Below, piece by piece: positions 1 to 6,374 of a stretch of DNA of 64,000 bases (position 1 is the stretch's first letter; each line of letters starts with the position of its first letter). The position numbers were made by a program, and so were the translations under genes. The stretch lies in the NCBI RefSeq assembly GCF_900215505.1, contig NZ_LT907844.1, forward strand, positions 744,001 through 808,000. Direction: 5' to 3'. The notes under the pieces are model-generated. The model did no database searches. It had not been told where the DNA came from and was given only the letters and a program-made list of their open reading frames with translations. The stretch comes from Cohaesibacter sp. ES.047 (GTDB taxonomy: Bacteria > Pseudomonadota > Alphaproteobacteria > Rhizobiales > Cohaesibacteraceae).

Positions 1-230
1 CTGCCTCTCCCGGAGCTCTGGGCGGGACGCGGTCGCTGGCCCATTTGCGCGACATACTGGTCGCTTTGGGCGCCTTTTGCATTCCACAACAGATATCCAT
101 CGCCTCCGCCAGCACTGCCTTTGATGACAAGGGGGATCTGACCGGGGACCGAGAGGCGCGTTTTCTTGCCGATTGTGCCTCCAGCCTGATGAAAACCGCC
201 AAAAAGTTCAAACCGCTTGAATCCGCATAA
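1..230 (+). CDS. NAD(P)H-dependent FMN reductase family protein (3' end only)
   Basis: The reading frame is open from the window edge (first full codon at base 3) to the TAA at 228-230, so the gene starts outside the window. The visible part begins SPGALGGTRSLAHLRDIL, which matches the conserved C-terminal part of the NADPH-dependent FMN reductase (flavodoxin-like) family, where an SPG-x-LGG-x-R motif is followed by a helix and a strand ending in IP. Such enzymes reduce FMN or quinones in the cytoplasm. The N-terminal flavin-binding loop is not visible, so the exact substrate cannot be inferred. It is followed by pyrF on the same strand after about 90 bases. Confidence 0.75.
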   Translation, partial: ASPGALGGTRSLAHLRDILVALGAFCIPQQISIASASTAFDDKGDLTGDREARFLADCASSLMKTAKKFKPLESA

Positions 231-320
231 GGGCCGCAGCTAGTTCTCTTGTGGATCTGGACCAGATCCGCTACCGGTGCTATGGCTCTTTGCAAATGAA
301 GAACAAAGGAGCACTCCCCC

Positions 321-1043
321 ATGACGTCGAACCTTTCCATCCCAGCCAAAGACCGTCTCATTGTTCCCCTTGATGTATCTTCCGTGGAAGATGCTCGCGA
401 GATCGTCATGGATCTGGGAGACAGTGTCTCGTTCTACAAGATTGGCTACCAGCTCGCCTATGCGGGCGGATTCGAGTTGGCCAAGGAGCTGATTGAAGCC
501 GAGAACAATGTCTTTATGGATCTGAAGCTGCTCGACATCGACAACACGATCGAAAAGGGCGTTGAATCCATTCGCGCCCTGGATGCTAAGTTCCTGACGA
601 TCCATGCCTATCCGAGTGCGATGCGCGCTGCTGTCGCCGGGCGGGGTAAAAGCGACCTCAAACTGCTGGGTGTCACGGTGCTGACGTCGATGGATGACGA
701 GGACCTCAAGGAAGCAGGTTACAGTTCCAAAGCCGAAGACCTCGTGGCCAAGCGTGCCACGGCTGCGCGGCAAGCCGGTATGGATGGGATCGTGTGTGCC
801 GCTCAGGAAGCGGCTGCCATGCGTAAGATTGTCGGTCCCGACATGGCCATTGTAACCCCGGGCATCCGTCAGGAAGGCACCAGTGCAGACGATCAGAAAC
901 GCGTCATGACACCGGGCCGTGCGATCTCGGAAGGATCGGATTATCTGGTGGTCGGTCGTCCGATTTTGGGGGCCCGCAAACGGTCCATGACTGCCTTGTC
1001 GATCATTGACGAAATCGAGGCGGCTCTTGCCTCACGCAGCTAA
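321..1043 (+). CDS. pyrF: Orotidine 5'-phosphate decarboxylase
   Basis: Catalyses the last step of de novo UMP synthesis, decarboxylating OMP in the cytoplasm. The 240-residue protein has the usual length. The catalytic signature is FMDLKLLDIDNTIEKG (Asp-Lys-x-x-Asp-Ile type), and the phosphate-binding VTPGIR and DYLVVGRPI segments lie near the C-terminus. A good ribosome binding site (AAGGAG near 306) supports the ATG at 321. The gene ends shortly before a perfect palindrome and a rho-independent terminator, so transcription probably stops here. Identification is firm. Confidence 0.97.
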   Translation: MTSNLSIPAKDRLIVPLDVSSVEDAREIVMDLGDSVSFYKIGYQLAYAGGFELAKELIEAENNVFMDLKLLDIDNTIEKGVESIRALDAKFLTIHAYPSAMRAAVAGRGKSDLKLLGVTVLTSMDDEDLKEAGYSSKAEDLVAKRATAARQAGMDGIVCAAQEAAAMRKIVGPDMAIVTPGIRQEGTSADDQKRVMTPGRAISEGSDYLVVGRPILGARKRSMTALSIIDEIEAALASRS

Positions 1044-1050
1044 TCAGACC

Positions 1051-1076
1051 GTTCAAGAGCCTCGAGGCTCTTGAAC
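1051..1076. repeat. Perfect 26-bp palindrome downstream of pyrF
   Basis: Bases 1051-1063 are exactly the reverse complement of 1064-1076, centred on CTCGAG with no loop. It begins 8 bases after the pyrF stop codon. As RNA it could form a hairpin but has no T-run. As DNA it is a candidate dyad binding site. A separate, conventional terminator follows at 1096. Confidence 0.85.
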
Positions 1077-1095
1077 ACGCCTATGGAAATTCAGG

Positions 1096-1132
1096 AAACG
1101 GCTGTGCGGGCACCCTCGACAGCCGTTTTTTT
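1096..1132 (+). terminator. Rho-independent terminator after pyrF
   Basis: The arm AAACGGCTGT (1096-1105) pairs with ACAGCCGTTT (1119-1128), followed directly by a T-run. This is a standard intrinsic terminator on the + strand. Confidence 0.9.
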
Positions 1133-1178
1133 GTAACGCCATTCCGCCTGAATTGCGCCCTGAGAGACATCTTGATTT

Positions 1179-1192
1179 GATTCACGTGAAAT
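1179..1192 (-). promoter_or_regulatory. Isolated parS-like site
   Basis: The core TTCACGTGAA at 1181-1190 is the same 10-base palindrome found in the parS cluster at 36.6 kb. Read on the minus strand it continues as ATTTCACGTGAATC, like the other sites. It lies between the pyrF terminator and the DUF3592 gene, about 35 kb from the cluster, and may be an outlying ParB loading site. Confidence 0.55.
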
Positions 1193-1305
1193 AGGCAACG
1201 CTCGAAGGCTTGATTTGATCAGCGCATTATTGGGCTGCAAGCACTGGTGCAGCCACACAGCTCATGTCGAGGCAGTCTGTTCAAAGCAGGGCCGGGCTTG
1301 AAGCC

Positions 1306-1941
1306 TCACGAGACGCCGGATTGGGGTGCCTTGAAATCGCCGAAGCGCCATGCTTTTCGCCGCTGTCGCAGCGTGTGCATGTAGATCGCTTGCCCGATCG
1401 CCAAACTCAGAGCCAAAAGCAACAATCCCGGCAGGATGAGTCCGTAGAGATAGCGCTCAGGATGCGTCTTGAGGTAGGCCTTGTGTGGCCGATCCTGATT
1501 GACGTGTGCGAGAATCGTGCGTCCAACCGCATAGCCAGCCAACGAGCGCTTGACTTCACCGGGTGACAAAGAGCGGATCGGACGAAGCGACACGCGCGTT
1601 CCGGTGAATGTCTTTCCATCCTTGACATAGCTGTATTCGATCCGGGCGGAAAAGACCGGAGCACCAGAGTCCTTTTTGGTGCGGACCACCTCTGCACGGG
1701 TCACGGTCGCAGAGACCTGATCCCAGCTCTTAGCGGTGTAGGCTGTAAAATAGTGCGCCATGCCGACGATCAGAAGCAGCATGCCGAAAACCACCATCAG
1801 AAAGCGCGCAAGACGCACGAAACTGTGCTGACTCACGTCGAACTTGAGGCTCGGGAATTGCCAGGAGGTGGAAATTTCAACCGGATTTCGGTTCACCTTC
1901 TGAGAGCCCGGATAAATATAGGCTGGCTGATATCGCATCAT
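1306..1941 (-). CDS. DUF3592 domain membrane protein
   Basis: A 211-residue protein of unknown function. After a polar N-terminus of about 45 residues there is a transmembrane segment (FLMVVFGMLLLIVGMAHYF), then a soluble beta-rich region (WDQVSATVTRAEVV, FSARIEYSYVKDGKTFTG) typical of DUF3592, then a second membrane segment near residues 165-190 (LYGLILPGLLLLALSLAIGQ). The start is uncertain: two adjacent ATG codons lie at 1936-1941 without a clear ribosome binding site. Its upstream region holds a DnaA box, a near-consensus CtrA site and many GANTC sites, so cell-cycle-linked expression is possible but unproven. Confidence 0.75.
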   Translation of the reverse strand: MMRYQPAYIYPGSQKVNRNPVEISTSWQFPSLKFDVSQHSFVRLARFLMVVFGMLLLIVGMAHYFTAYTAKSWDQVSATVTRAEVVRTKKDSGAPVFSARIEYSYVKDGKTFTGTRVSLRPIRSLSPGEVKRSLAGYAVGRTILAHVNQDRPHKAYLKTHPERYLYGLILPGLLLLALSLAIGQAIYMHTLRQRRKAWRFGDFKAPQSGVS

Positions 1942-2331
1942 GAATACCGAAAGGTTAACAATTATAAACTTATGGAATCACACTTTTTCAATTGTGGCAA
2001 AAGTAATATCGACCGTATAACAAATGTTTGACGAAAGACTCGAGTCATCGAAAAAATTTTATTTATAATGTAAATATTGGAGAAGACATTTCCTGTTAAC
2101 CATTCGTTAGGATTTATTATCCACAGAGTCTTCACAGGGAACACTTTGTTAATCATTTATTCCGCCAGAGTCTTTCGCAAGAAATTTTGTAAAAATCAGG
2201 CCGCGCCCAGAGTCTTCACTGACGGGTGATGCGACAATTCTATGTCGGGACAAAGATCAGAAACATCTTATAGATTCGACGAAAATCAGAAAACAGCTTT
2301 TGACGCGGGAATTCTTGTCAGCCGTGTGTCA
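1942..2331. promoter_or_regulatory. AT-rich non-coding region with clustered GANTC sites
   Basis: No gene is visible in these 390 bases. The region has seven GANTC sites (starting at 1975, 2037, 2042, 2126, 2168, 2210 and 2273) where about 1.5 would be expected by chance. It also has a TTAA-N7-TTAG near-match to the CtrA box (2096-2110). The CAGAGTCTT motif occurs three times with its GAGTC at exactly 42-base spacing (2126, 2168, 2210). The region ends at the TA target site of the IS630 element, so it may have lost its former right-hand neighbour. Confidence 0.6.
2117..2125 (+). promoter_or_regulatory. Consensus DnaA box TTATCCACA
   Basis: The sequence is identical to the strong E. coli-type DnaA box. 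It abuts the first of the three GAGTC repeats. A nine-base match occurs by chance about once in 130 kb counting both strands, so significance comes mainly from the surrounding cluster. Confidence 0.55.
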
Positions 2332-2413
2332 TACCAAGGGCGTGAAGTTCTGACTCTTTAGGGATTCCATTTTTAGCACTGGCGTGATTCAACATGGCAA
2401 AGGAGATTTTGCC

Positions 2414-2935
2414 ATGTCTGCCGCTTTGATTCTTAGCGATGCTTTTGACGCCGATAGTTTGCGCCGTCTTGCCAAAGGATGCCGCAATGCCAAACAGAGC
2501 CGCCGCCTACTGGCCATTGCGGCTGTCTATGACGGCATGAACCGTGCTGATGCCGCCAAAGTCGGCGGTATGGACCGCCAGACTTTGCGAGATTGGGTTC
2601 TTCGCTTCAATGAGCAAGGCACCGATGGTCTTGTCGACATCAAAGCAACCGGCGCTCCCATGCGCTTGAGCCCAGAACAGCTCGAAGAGTTTGTTGCTAT
2701 CGTTGAAACCGGTCCTGATCCTGAGAAGGACGGCGTCTCTGTCTGGCGTAGCCAGGATCTGGTGCGTGTGATCCAAGAGCGGTTTGGGGTCTCCTACAAG
2801 GAACGTGGAGTACGGGATCTTTTGCGCCGCATGGGGTATGTGCGCATATCTGGTCGACCTCAACATCCAGAACAAAAGCCTGAAGTCATTGATGCTTTCA
2901 AAAAAACTTCTCCGCAACGTTGGCAGCGCATGTAG
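2414..2935 (+). CDS. IS630 transposase, N-terminal frame (orfA)
   Basis: This frame encodes the DNA-binding part: a helix-turn-helix of the type RRLLAIAAVYDGMNRADAAK...DRQTLRDWVLRFNEQGTDGL, followed by a second winged-helix-like region (VSYKERGVRDLLRRMGY). The ATG at 2414 has a strong ribosome binding site (AAGGAG at 2399-2404). An upstream in-frame GTG at 2384 is less likely. The frame ends at a TAG at 2933-2935, without the catalytic domain. The run of seven A at 2900-2906 is a plausible -1 slip site: a shift there continues as FKKNFSATLAAHVGHLPK and gives a protein of about 355 residues, normal for the family. Confidence 0.9.
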   Translation: MSAALILSDAFDADSLRRLAKGCRNAKQSRRLLAIAAVYDGMNRADAAKVGGMDRQTLRDWVLRFNEQGTDGLVDIKATGAPMRLSPEQLEEFVAIVETGPDPEKDGVSVWRSQDLVRVIQERFGVSYKERGVRDLLRRMGYVRISGRPQHPEQKPEVIDAFKKTSPQRWQRM

Positions 2936-3480
2936 GCCATTTGCCAAAGAACAAGCCCATCGAGATTTGGTGGCAAGATGAGGCTAGGCTTGGTCAGAAG
3001 AATGGACTGGCCCGACTATGGGCAAAAAAGGGAACCAGACCACGTCTGCCAGCCGATCAGCGATATAAAAATGCCTATCTGTTCGGTGCAATATGTCCAG
3101 CGCGTGGCGTTGGCGCGGGATTGATGATGCCTTTTGCAAATACACAGGCCATGCAAATGCACCTCGAAGAAGTCTCAAGGACAGTGGCGCGCGGCGCTCA
3201 TGCCGTGGTGCTGATGGATCGTGCCGGATGGCATACGACAAGCAGACTCAACGTGCCCAAGAATATCACCATCCTCCTGTTGCCTTCCAAATCACCGGAA
3301 CTGAACCCAGTTGAGAATATTTGGCAGTATCTGCGCGGTACCTTCCTGTCCAATCGGGTCTTCGAAGACTATGCCGCCATTCTTGATGCTGGTTGCCAAG
3401 CATGGAAGAGCCTCTCCGCCAACCCAACCATCATCCATTCAATAGGTATGAGAAAATGGGCTCAAGAAGGTCAGAATTAA
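2920..3480 (+). CDS. IS630 transposase, catalytic frame (orfB)
   Basis: This is the DDE-superfamily catalytic domain, in the -1 frame relative to orfA. Visible motifs are IEIWWQDEARLGQKN (first Asp), VVLMDRAGWHTT (second Asp) and LPSKSPELNPVENIWQYLR (catalytic Glu). All three acidic residues are present, so the enzyme may be active. No ribosome binding site of its own is evident, and the domain is probably made only as a frameshift fusion with orfA. In the fused product this frame is entered near base 2904. Confidence 0.92.
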   Translation: MAAHVGHLPKNKPIEIWWQDEARLGQKNGLARLWAKKGTRPRLPADQRYKNAYLFGAICPARGVGAGLMMPFANTQAMQMHLEEVSRTVARGAHAVVLMDRAGWHTTSRLNVPKNITILLLPSKSPELNPVENIWQYLRGTFLSNRVFEDYAAILDAGCQAWKSLSANPTIIHSIGMRKWAQEGQN

Positions 3481-3538
3481 ATGCCGTTGGTATCAAACGG
3501 TCCGGACAACCAGATAAAATGAAGCCCGTTGCCGCAGA

Positions 3539-3581
3539 GACACCAATTTGAGAAAAGACACCTATTTGAGAAAAGGCACCT
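3539..3581. repeat. 18-bp tandem repeat, 2.4 copies, over a stop codon
   Basis: Two 18-base units (3539-3556 and 3557-3574) differ at one position (GACACCAATTTGAGAAAA versus GACACCTATTTGAGAAAA), followed by a partial third unit. On the minus strand the repeat encodes the C-terminal Phe-Leu-Lys and the TAG stop of the adjacent glycosyltransferase gene. Confidence 0.85.
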
Positions 3582-4350
3582 GACCTTTGCGCCTGCGGCC
3601 AAGCATGGTCTTGATCGGTGCTATCAGGCTCGTTGTGAGCCCAAATTCTGAAATCCGATAGGTCCAGGCCGAAAAGGGCGAGCCTCCCGCATCCTTGAAA
3701 CGCTTGCGCCCGGGTAAGGACCGGTCACCACCGATGGCGGTCAGCGTGGAATCAAAGATGTTCGAGGTCACCGGCGCTGGCAGAAGACCGTAGGTCTTGA
3801 GGCCATGCTCCCACGGGCGGCGCAGATCCTCATCGACCGGTCGTTTGCGCAAGGTTCGGTAGCTAAGGAACTTCTCCGCTCCGGACCGATTGATCAGATA
3901 GCAGCCGGTGTTGTTGGGCACGCGCCAGTATTTCACGACCTGAAGGCCATCGGAAAGGAACGCGATGGGCTTCACCGCAGCCTTTGGCGGATTGGACAAA
4001 CGCACGATTTCCCAATCACCGGGCAGTTTGGTGTGGTTTTCCGCCATCGCGGCAAATCCGTCATGAAATTCGAGATCATCCTCCATGACGCAAACCGGTT
4101 CATCGATGCCGTCCTCGACAATGCGATGCATGATCTCAAGATGGCTGGCGTAGCAGCCAACCTCACCGCGGTTCATGGCGCTGTCGATCTCTGCTTGCTC
4201 ATCCAGAAAGAACGGCTTCAATCGCTGAGGCATATCCAAACCGTAGACAGCAGGGATCCGTTCGGCAGAAAAGCCCCGTTTTGCAAGCTCTCCGTTCATG
4301 TAATCCAGACGATCGGCATCACGATCGAGGTTGATCAGAAAGATCCGCAT
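3562..4350 (-). CDS. Glycosyltransferase family 25 (LPS biosynthesis) protein
   Basis: The N-terminus MRIFLINLDRDADRLDYM and the later CVMEDDLEFHDGF segment (Glu-Asp-Asp metal-binding motif) are typical of the LgtB/LpsA family 25 transferases, which add galactose or related sugars to lipooligosaccharide at the inner face of the cytoplasmic membrane. The start at 4350 is preferred over an upstream ATG at 4398 because it begins at the conserved strand and leaves a 10-base gap to the preceding gene. It is last in a leftward run of four glycosyltransferases. The C-terminus lies in an 18-base tandem repeat, so its exact end may be variable. Confidence 0.87.
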   Translation of the reverse strand: MRIFLINLDRDADRLDYMNGELAKRGFSAERIPAVYGLDMPQRLKPFFLDEQAEIDSAMNRGEVGCYASHLEIMHRIVEDGIDEPVCVMEDDLEFHDGFAAMAENHTKLPGDWEIVRLSNPPKAAVKPIAFLSDGLQVVKYWRVPNNTGCYLINRSGAEKFLSYRTLRKRPVDEDLRRPWEHGLKTYGLLPAPVTSNIFDSTLTAIGGDRSLPGRKRFKDAGGSPFSAWTYRISEFGLTTSLIAPIKTMLGRRRKGQVPFLK

Positions 4351-4360
4351 GGCTGTGCTT

Positions 4361-5278
4361 TCAGACGAGGATCCAGCCACGCGGGCAGATGTCGTCAATG
4401 TAGGTGGTCAGCATATGGTCGCGGGTGTACCAGCGGCGCGGTGCGATCACAAGCTTGTCCGCATTTGGATTGAGCCACGCGCCCCACCAGCTGAAGGATG
4501 AATTGGCGATGATGTGGTGACTGCATTTGGTCATGAGCGCAAGATCGTGCATCCGGTCCGCCTCAGGCATCAAAGTCCGATTGGGCCAGTCACGGGTCAA
4601 CTGATCTGCTGCGTCCTGGTCATCGGAGAAAATGCAGAAATGACAATCGGGCACTGCCTTTTGCATCAGAAGGCGCGCGCGCTCGTAATAGTCATCTTCC
4701 ATGATGCCGTGGATTTTCAGAACCTTGGGGTCGTAGAGATAGTCTCCCCGGCGAATGTGAACCGAAACCGAGCCGGTTTGCTCCGCCCGGGCCTTGCTCC
4801 CCGGATCAAGGGCTTCATCAAGCGACGCAAGGCTGAACTCCCGGCGGATGGCATCCGATTCGCAGGCGAAATAGTCCTCGGACTGGAAATAACCCGCAAG
4901 ATAGGTGCCCTTTTTGATGGCATGGATCTCATCCGTGACCGTAAGGCTCTCGTGCTGGAAGCGTGGCCCCGGCCAGTTTCCGCCGTGCTTTTTCTTGCGG
5001 TCCTGCTGTCGAGCCTTGCCGGTCAACTTGCCCAGCAGGGAGGCGGTTTCGGTCTCTTCCTGTTCCCATACATCGGCACTGATGGGGAAGGCGGACAGCC
5101 CAAAATTGGCATGTTCGAGCCGATCAGAGCCAACAGCATGCACCAATAGCTTCGAGCCGGTGCGTTGCGCCTGAGCAAAGGCGGCGGCATATTGAAACAT
5201 TTGATTGCCTAGGCCACCGAAGATGCGGATGCACAGATAGTCCGCAACGGTCTCTTGCTTCACCTTCGTGCTGTTCAT
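4361..5278 (-). CDS. Glycosyltransferase family 11 (alpha-1,2-fucosyltransferase-like)
   Basis: The 305-residue protein carries family 11 signatures: IRIFGGLGNQMFQYAAAFA near the N-terminus, VSVHIRRGDYL (the HxRRGDY donor-binding motif) in the middle, and HHIIANSSFSWWGAWLN near the C-terminus. Family members transfer L-fucose (or a related sugar) from a GDP donor to galactose in alpha-1,2 linkage, usually in O-antigen or capsule. It lies 10 bases upstream of the GT25 gene and about 45 bases downstream of a GT10-like gene, consistent with one transcription unit. Family assignment is firm; the acceptor is unknown. Confidence 0.9.
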   Translation of the reverse strand: MNSTKVKQETVADYLCIRIFGGLGNQMFQYAAAFAQAQRTGSKLLVHAVGSDRLEHANFGLSAFPISADVWEQEETETASLLGKLTGKARQQDRKKKHGGNWPGPRFQHESLTVTDEIHAIKKGTYLAGYFQSEDYFACESDAIRREFSLASLDEALDPGSKARAEQTGSVSVHIRRGDYLYDPKVLKIHGIMEDDYYERARLLMQKAVPDCHFCIFSDDQDAADQLTRDWPNRTLMPEADRMHDLALMTKCSHHIIANSSFSWWGAWLNPNADKLVIAPRRWYTRDHMLTTYIDDICPRGWILV

Positions 5279-5323
5279 AGCAATCGTTCCTTTCGGCGGT
5301 GTCTTGATACGGCGCGCACGGGT

Positions 5324-6364
5324 TCAGGTACGCTCAAACAGATTGATGCTGGCTTTCCAGAATGCTCGGCGGAGCGGTCGCGGCAATTTGAACAATCGTT
5401 TCGCAGCCGATTTCCCATACCATTTAACTGGCTCTGGCTGCTCGAGCTGCGGGCTTGCATCCCGTTCGGGCGCAAGCGCTTCCACATGCCGATTCAGCAG
5501 GGCAAACAGATTGTGCTCCTCCATCAGCCAGGCCTTGTTGGCAGCCATGGCGACTTTTGCCTTGTCTGTTGCTGCGGGATCGGCATCAAGGCAGGCCTTG
5601 ACCTTCTGAGCGGCTTCGTGTGGACGACACAGATCGATAAACAGCAGGCCATCCTCATCAAAGTCCGCCTTGATCGCCGCCGAACCACCGTGGATCAGGA
5701 AAGCACCGCCAAGAATCGGGTCGGCGGTCTTTTCGGTCCAGCCATGGGCGGCAAGATTGTTTTCAAGGGCCAGATGATAGCGGGACTTGTTGATTACGTC
5801 CGCCTTGTCATCAAGACGCTCGAACCCACGACCGTAGATCGTCAGGCGATCGCCCAGCATGTCTTTAAGAATGTCAAGGAAGCGCAGGCGCCGAACCTGA
5901 TTTTTGGTCTGGGTTTTCGTGGAGCAGACGGCGGTGAGTTCCAGCGGCCTATTTTCCATAGGCGGGGTTGGCCCAATCAGGTCAGGCCAGAGCTTTCTGA
6001 CAAACTGCTCGCCGCCGCCACCGACATTCATGCCATAGAACCAGGGCAACGCCGTGTGACCGATGATCTGGCGGCCCTTGAAGGCGGGAATGGGATAAGG
6101 CGAGAGCAAGATCCCGAACTGATCGAGATAAGCCTTGGGATAGGCCTGAAATTCCGGCGGCTCGGACACCATCAGGATGCGCCGTTCAACCGGCACGCAA
6201 GTGTTGAGCGGTTCGCTATGGCGGTCATAGACCACCAGCCAGTCAGCCGTCTGATCAGGGTCCTCCAATGTCACCCGAAGATCCTGCCACTGACCATCGT
6301 TGTTCGGGGTCTGGCGGAACAGGGCCTCGGAGGCGTGAAGGGAAGAGAAATGAAGATGGCGCAT
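5324..6364 (-). CDS. Fucosyltransferase-like protein, family 10 type C-terminal domain
   Basis: A protein of about 346 residues. The segment KSRYHLALENNLAAHGWTEK followed by PILGGAFLIHGGS resembles the C-terminal donor-binding signature of family 10 alpha-1,3/1,4-fucosyltransferases (YKFxLAFENS...YVTEK...P+V). The N-terminal half is less recognisable. The ATG at 6364 is chosen because longer versions would overlap the preceding gene deeply; it leaves a 10-base gap. It is flanked by a GT11 gene and an HxRRGD-motif transferase. The fold assignment is likely, the sugar specificity inferred. Confidence 0.72.
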   Translation of the reverse strand: MRHLHFSSLHASEALFRQTPNNDGQWQDLRVTLEDPDQTADWLVVYDRHSEPLNTCVPVERRILMVSEPPEFQAYPKAYLDQFGILLSPYPIPAFKGRQIIGHTALPWFYGMNVGGGGEQFVRKLWPDLIGPTPPMENRPLELTAVCSTKTQTKNQVRRLRFLDILKDMLGDRLTIYGRGFERLDDKADVINKSRYHLALENNLAAHGWTEKTADPILGGAFLIHGGSAAIKADFDEDGLLFIDLCRPHEAAQKVKACLDADPAATDKAKVAMAANKAWLMEEHNLFALLNRHVEALAPERDASPQLEQPEPVKWYGKSAAKRLFKLPRPLRRAFWKASINLFERT

Positions 6365-6374
6365 GGGCTGTTGA

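Larger units (their letters stand above)
2334..3490 (+). mobile_element. IS630-family insertion sequence, apparently complete
   Basis: The element is 1,157 bp. Its 21-base terminal inverted repeats (2334-2354 and 3470-3490) match at 16 positions; the outer ends are CCAA and TTGG, and both repeats end internally in TTCTGAC. It is flanked by the dinucleotide TA on each side (2332-2333 and 3491-3492), the target duplication typical of the IS630/Tc1-mariner superfamily. It encodes a transposase in two overlapping frames. It sits at the edge of a polysaccharide-biosynthesis block, a common place for insertion sequences. Confidence 0.93.

Noticed and set aside
1306-1697. Additional frames overlapping the DUF3592 gene on both strands
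   Set aside because: They are shadows of the membrane protein gene; only the 211-residue frame has the expected helices and domain.
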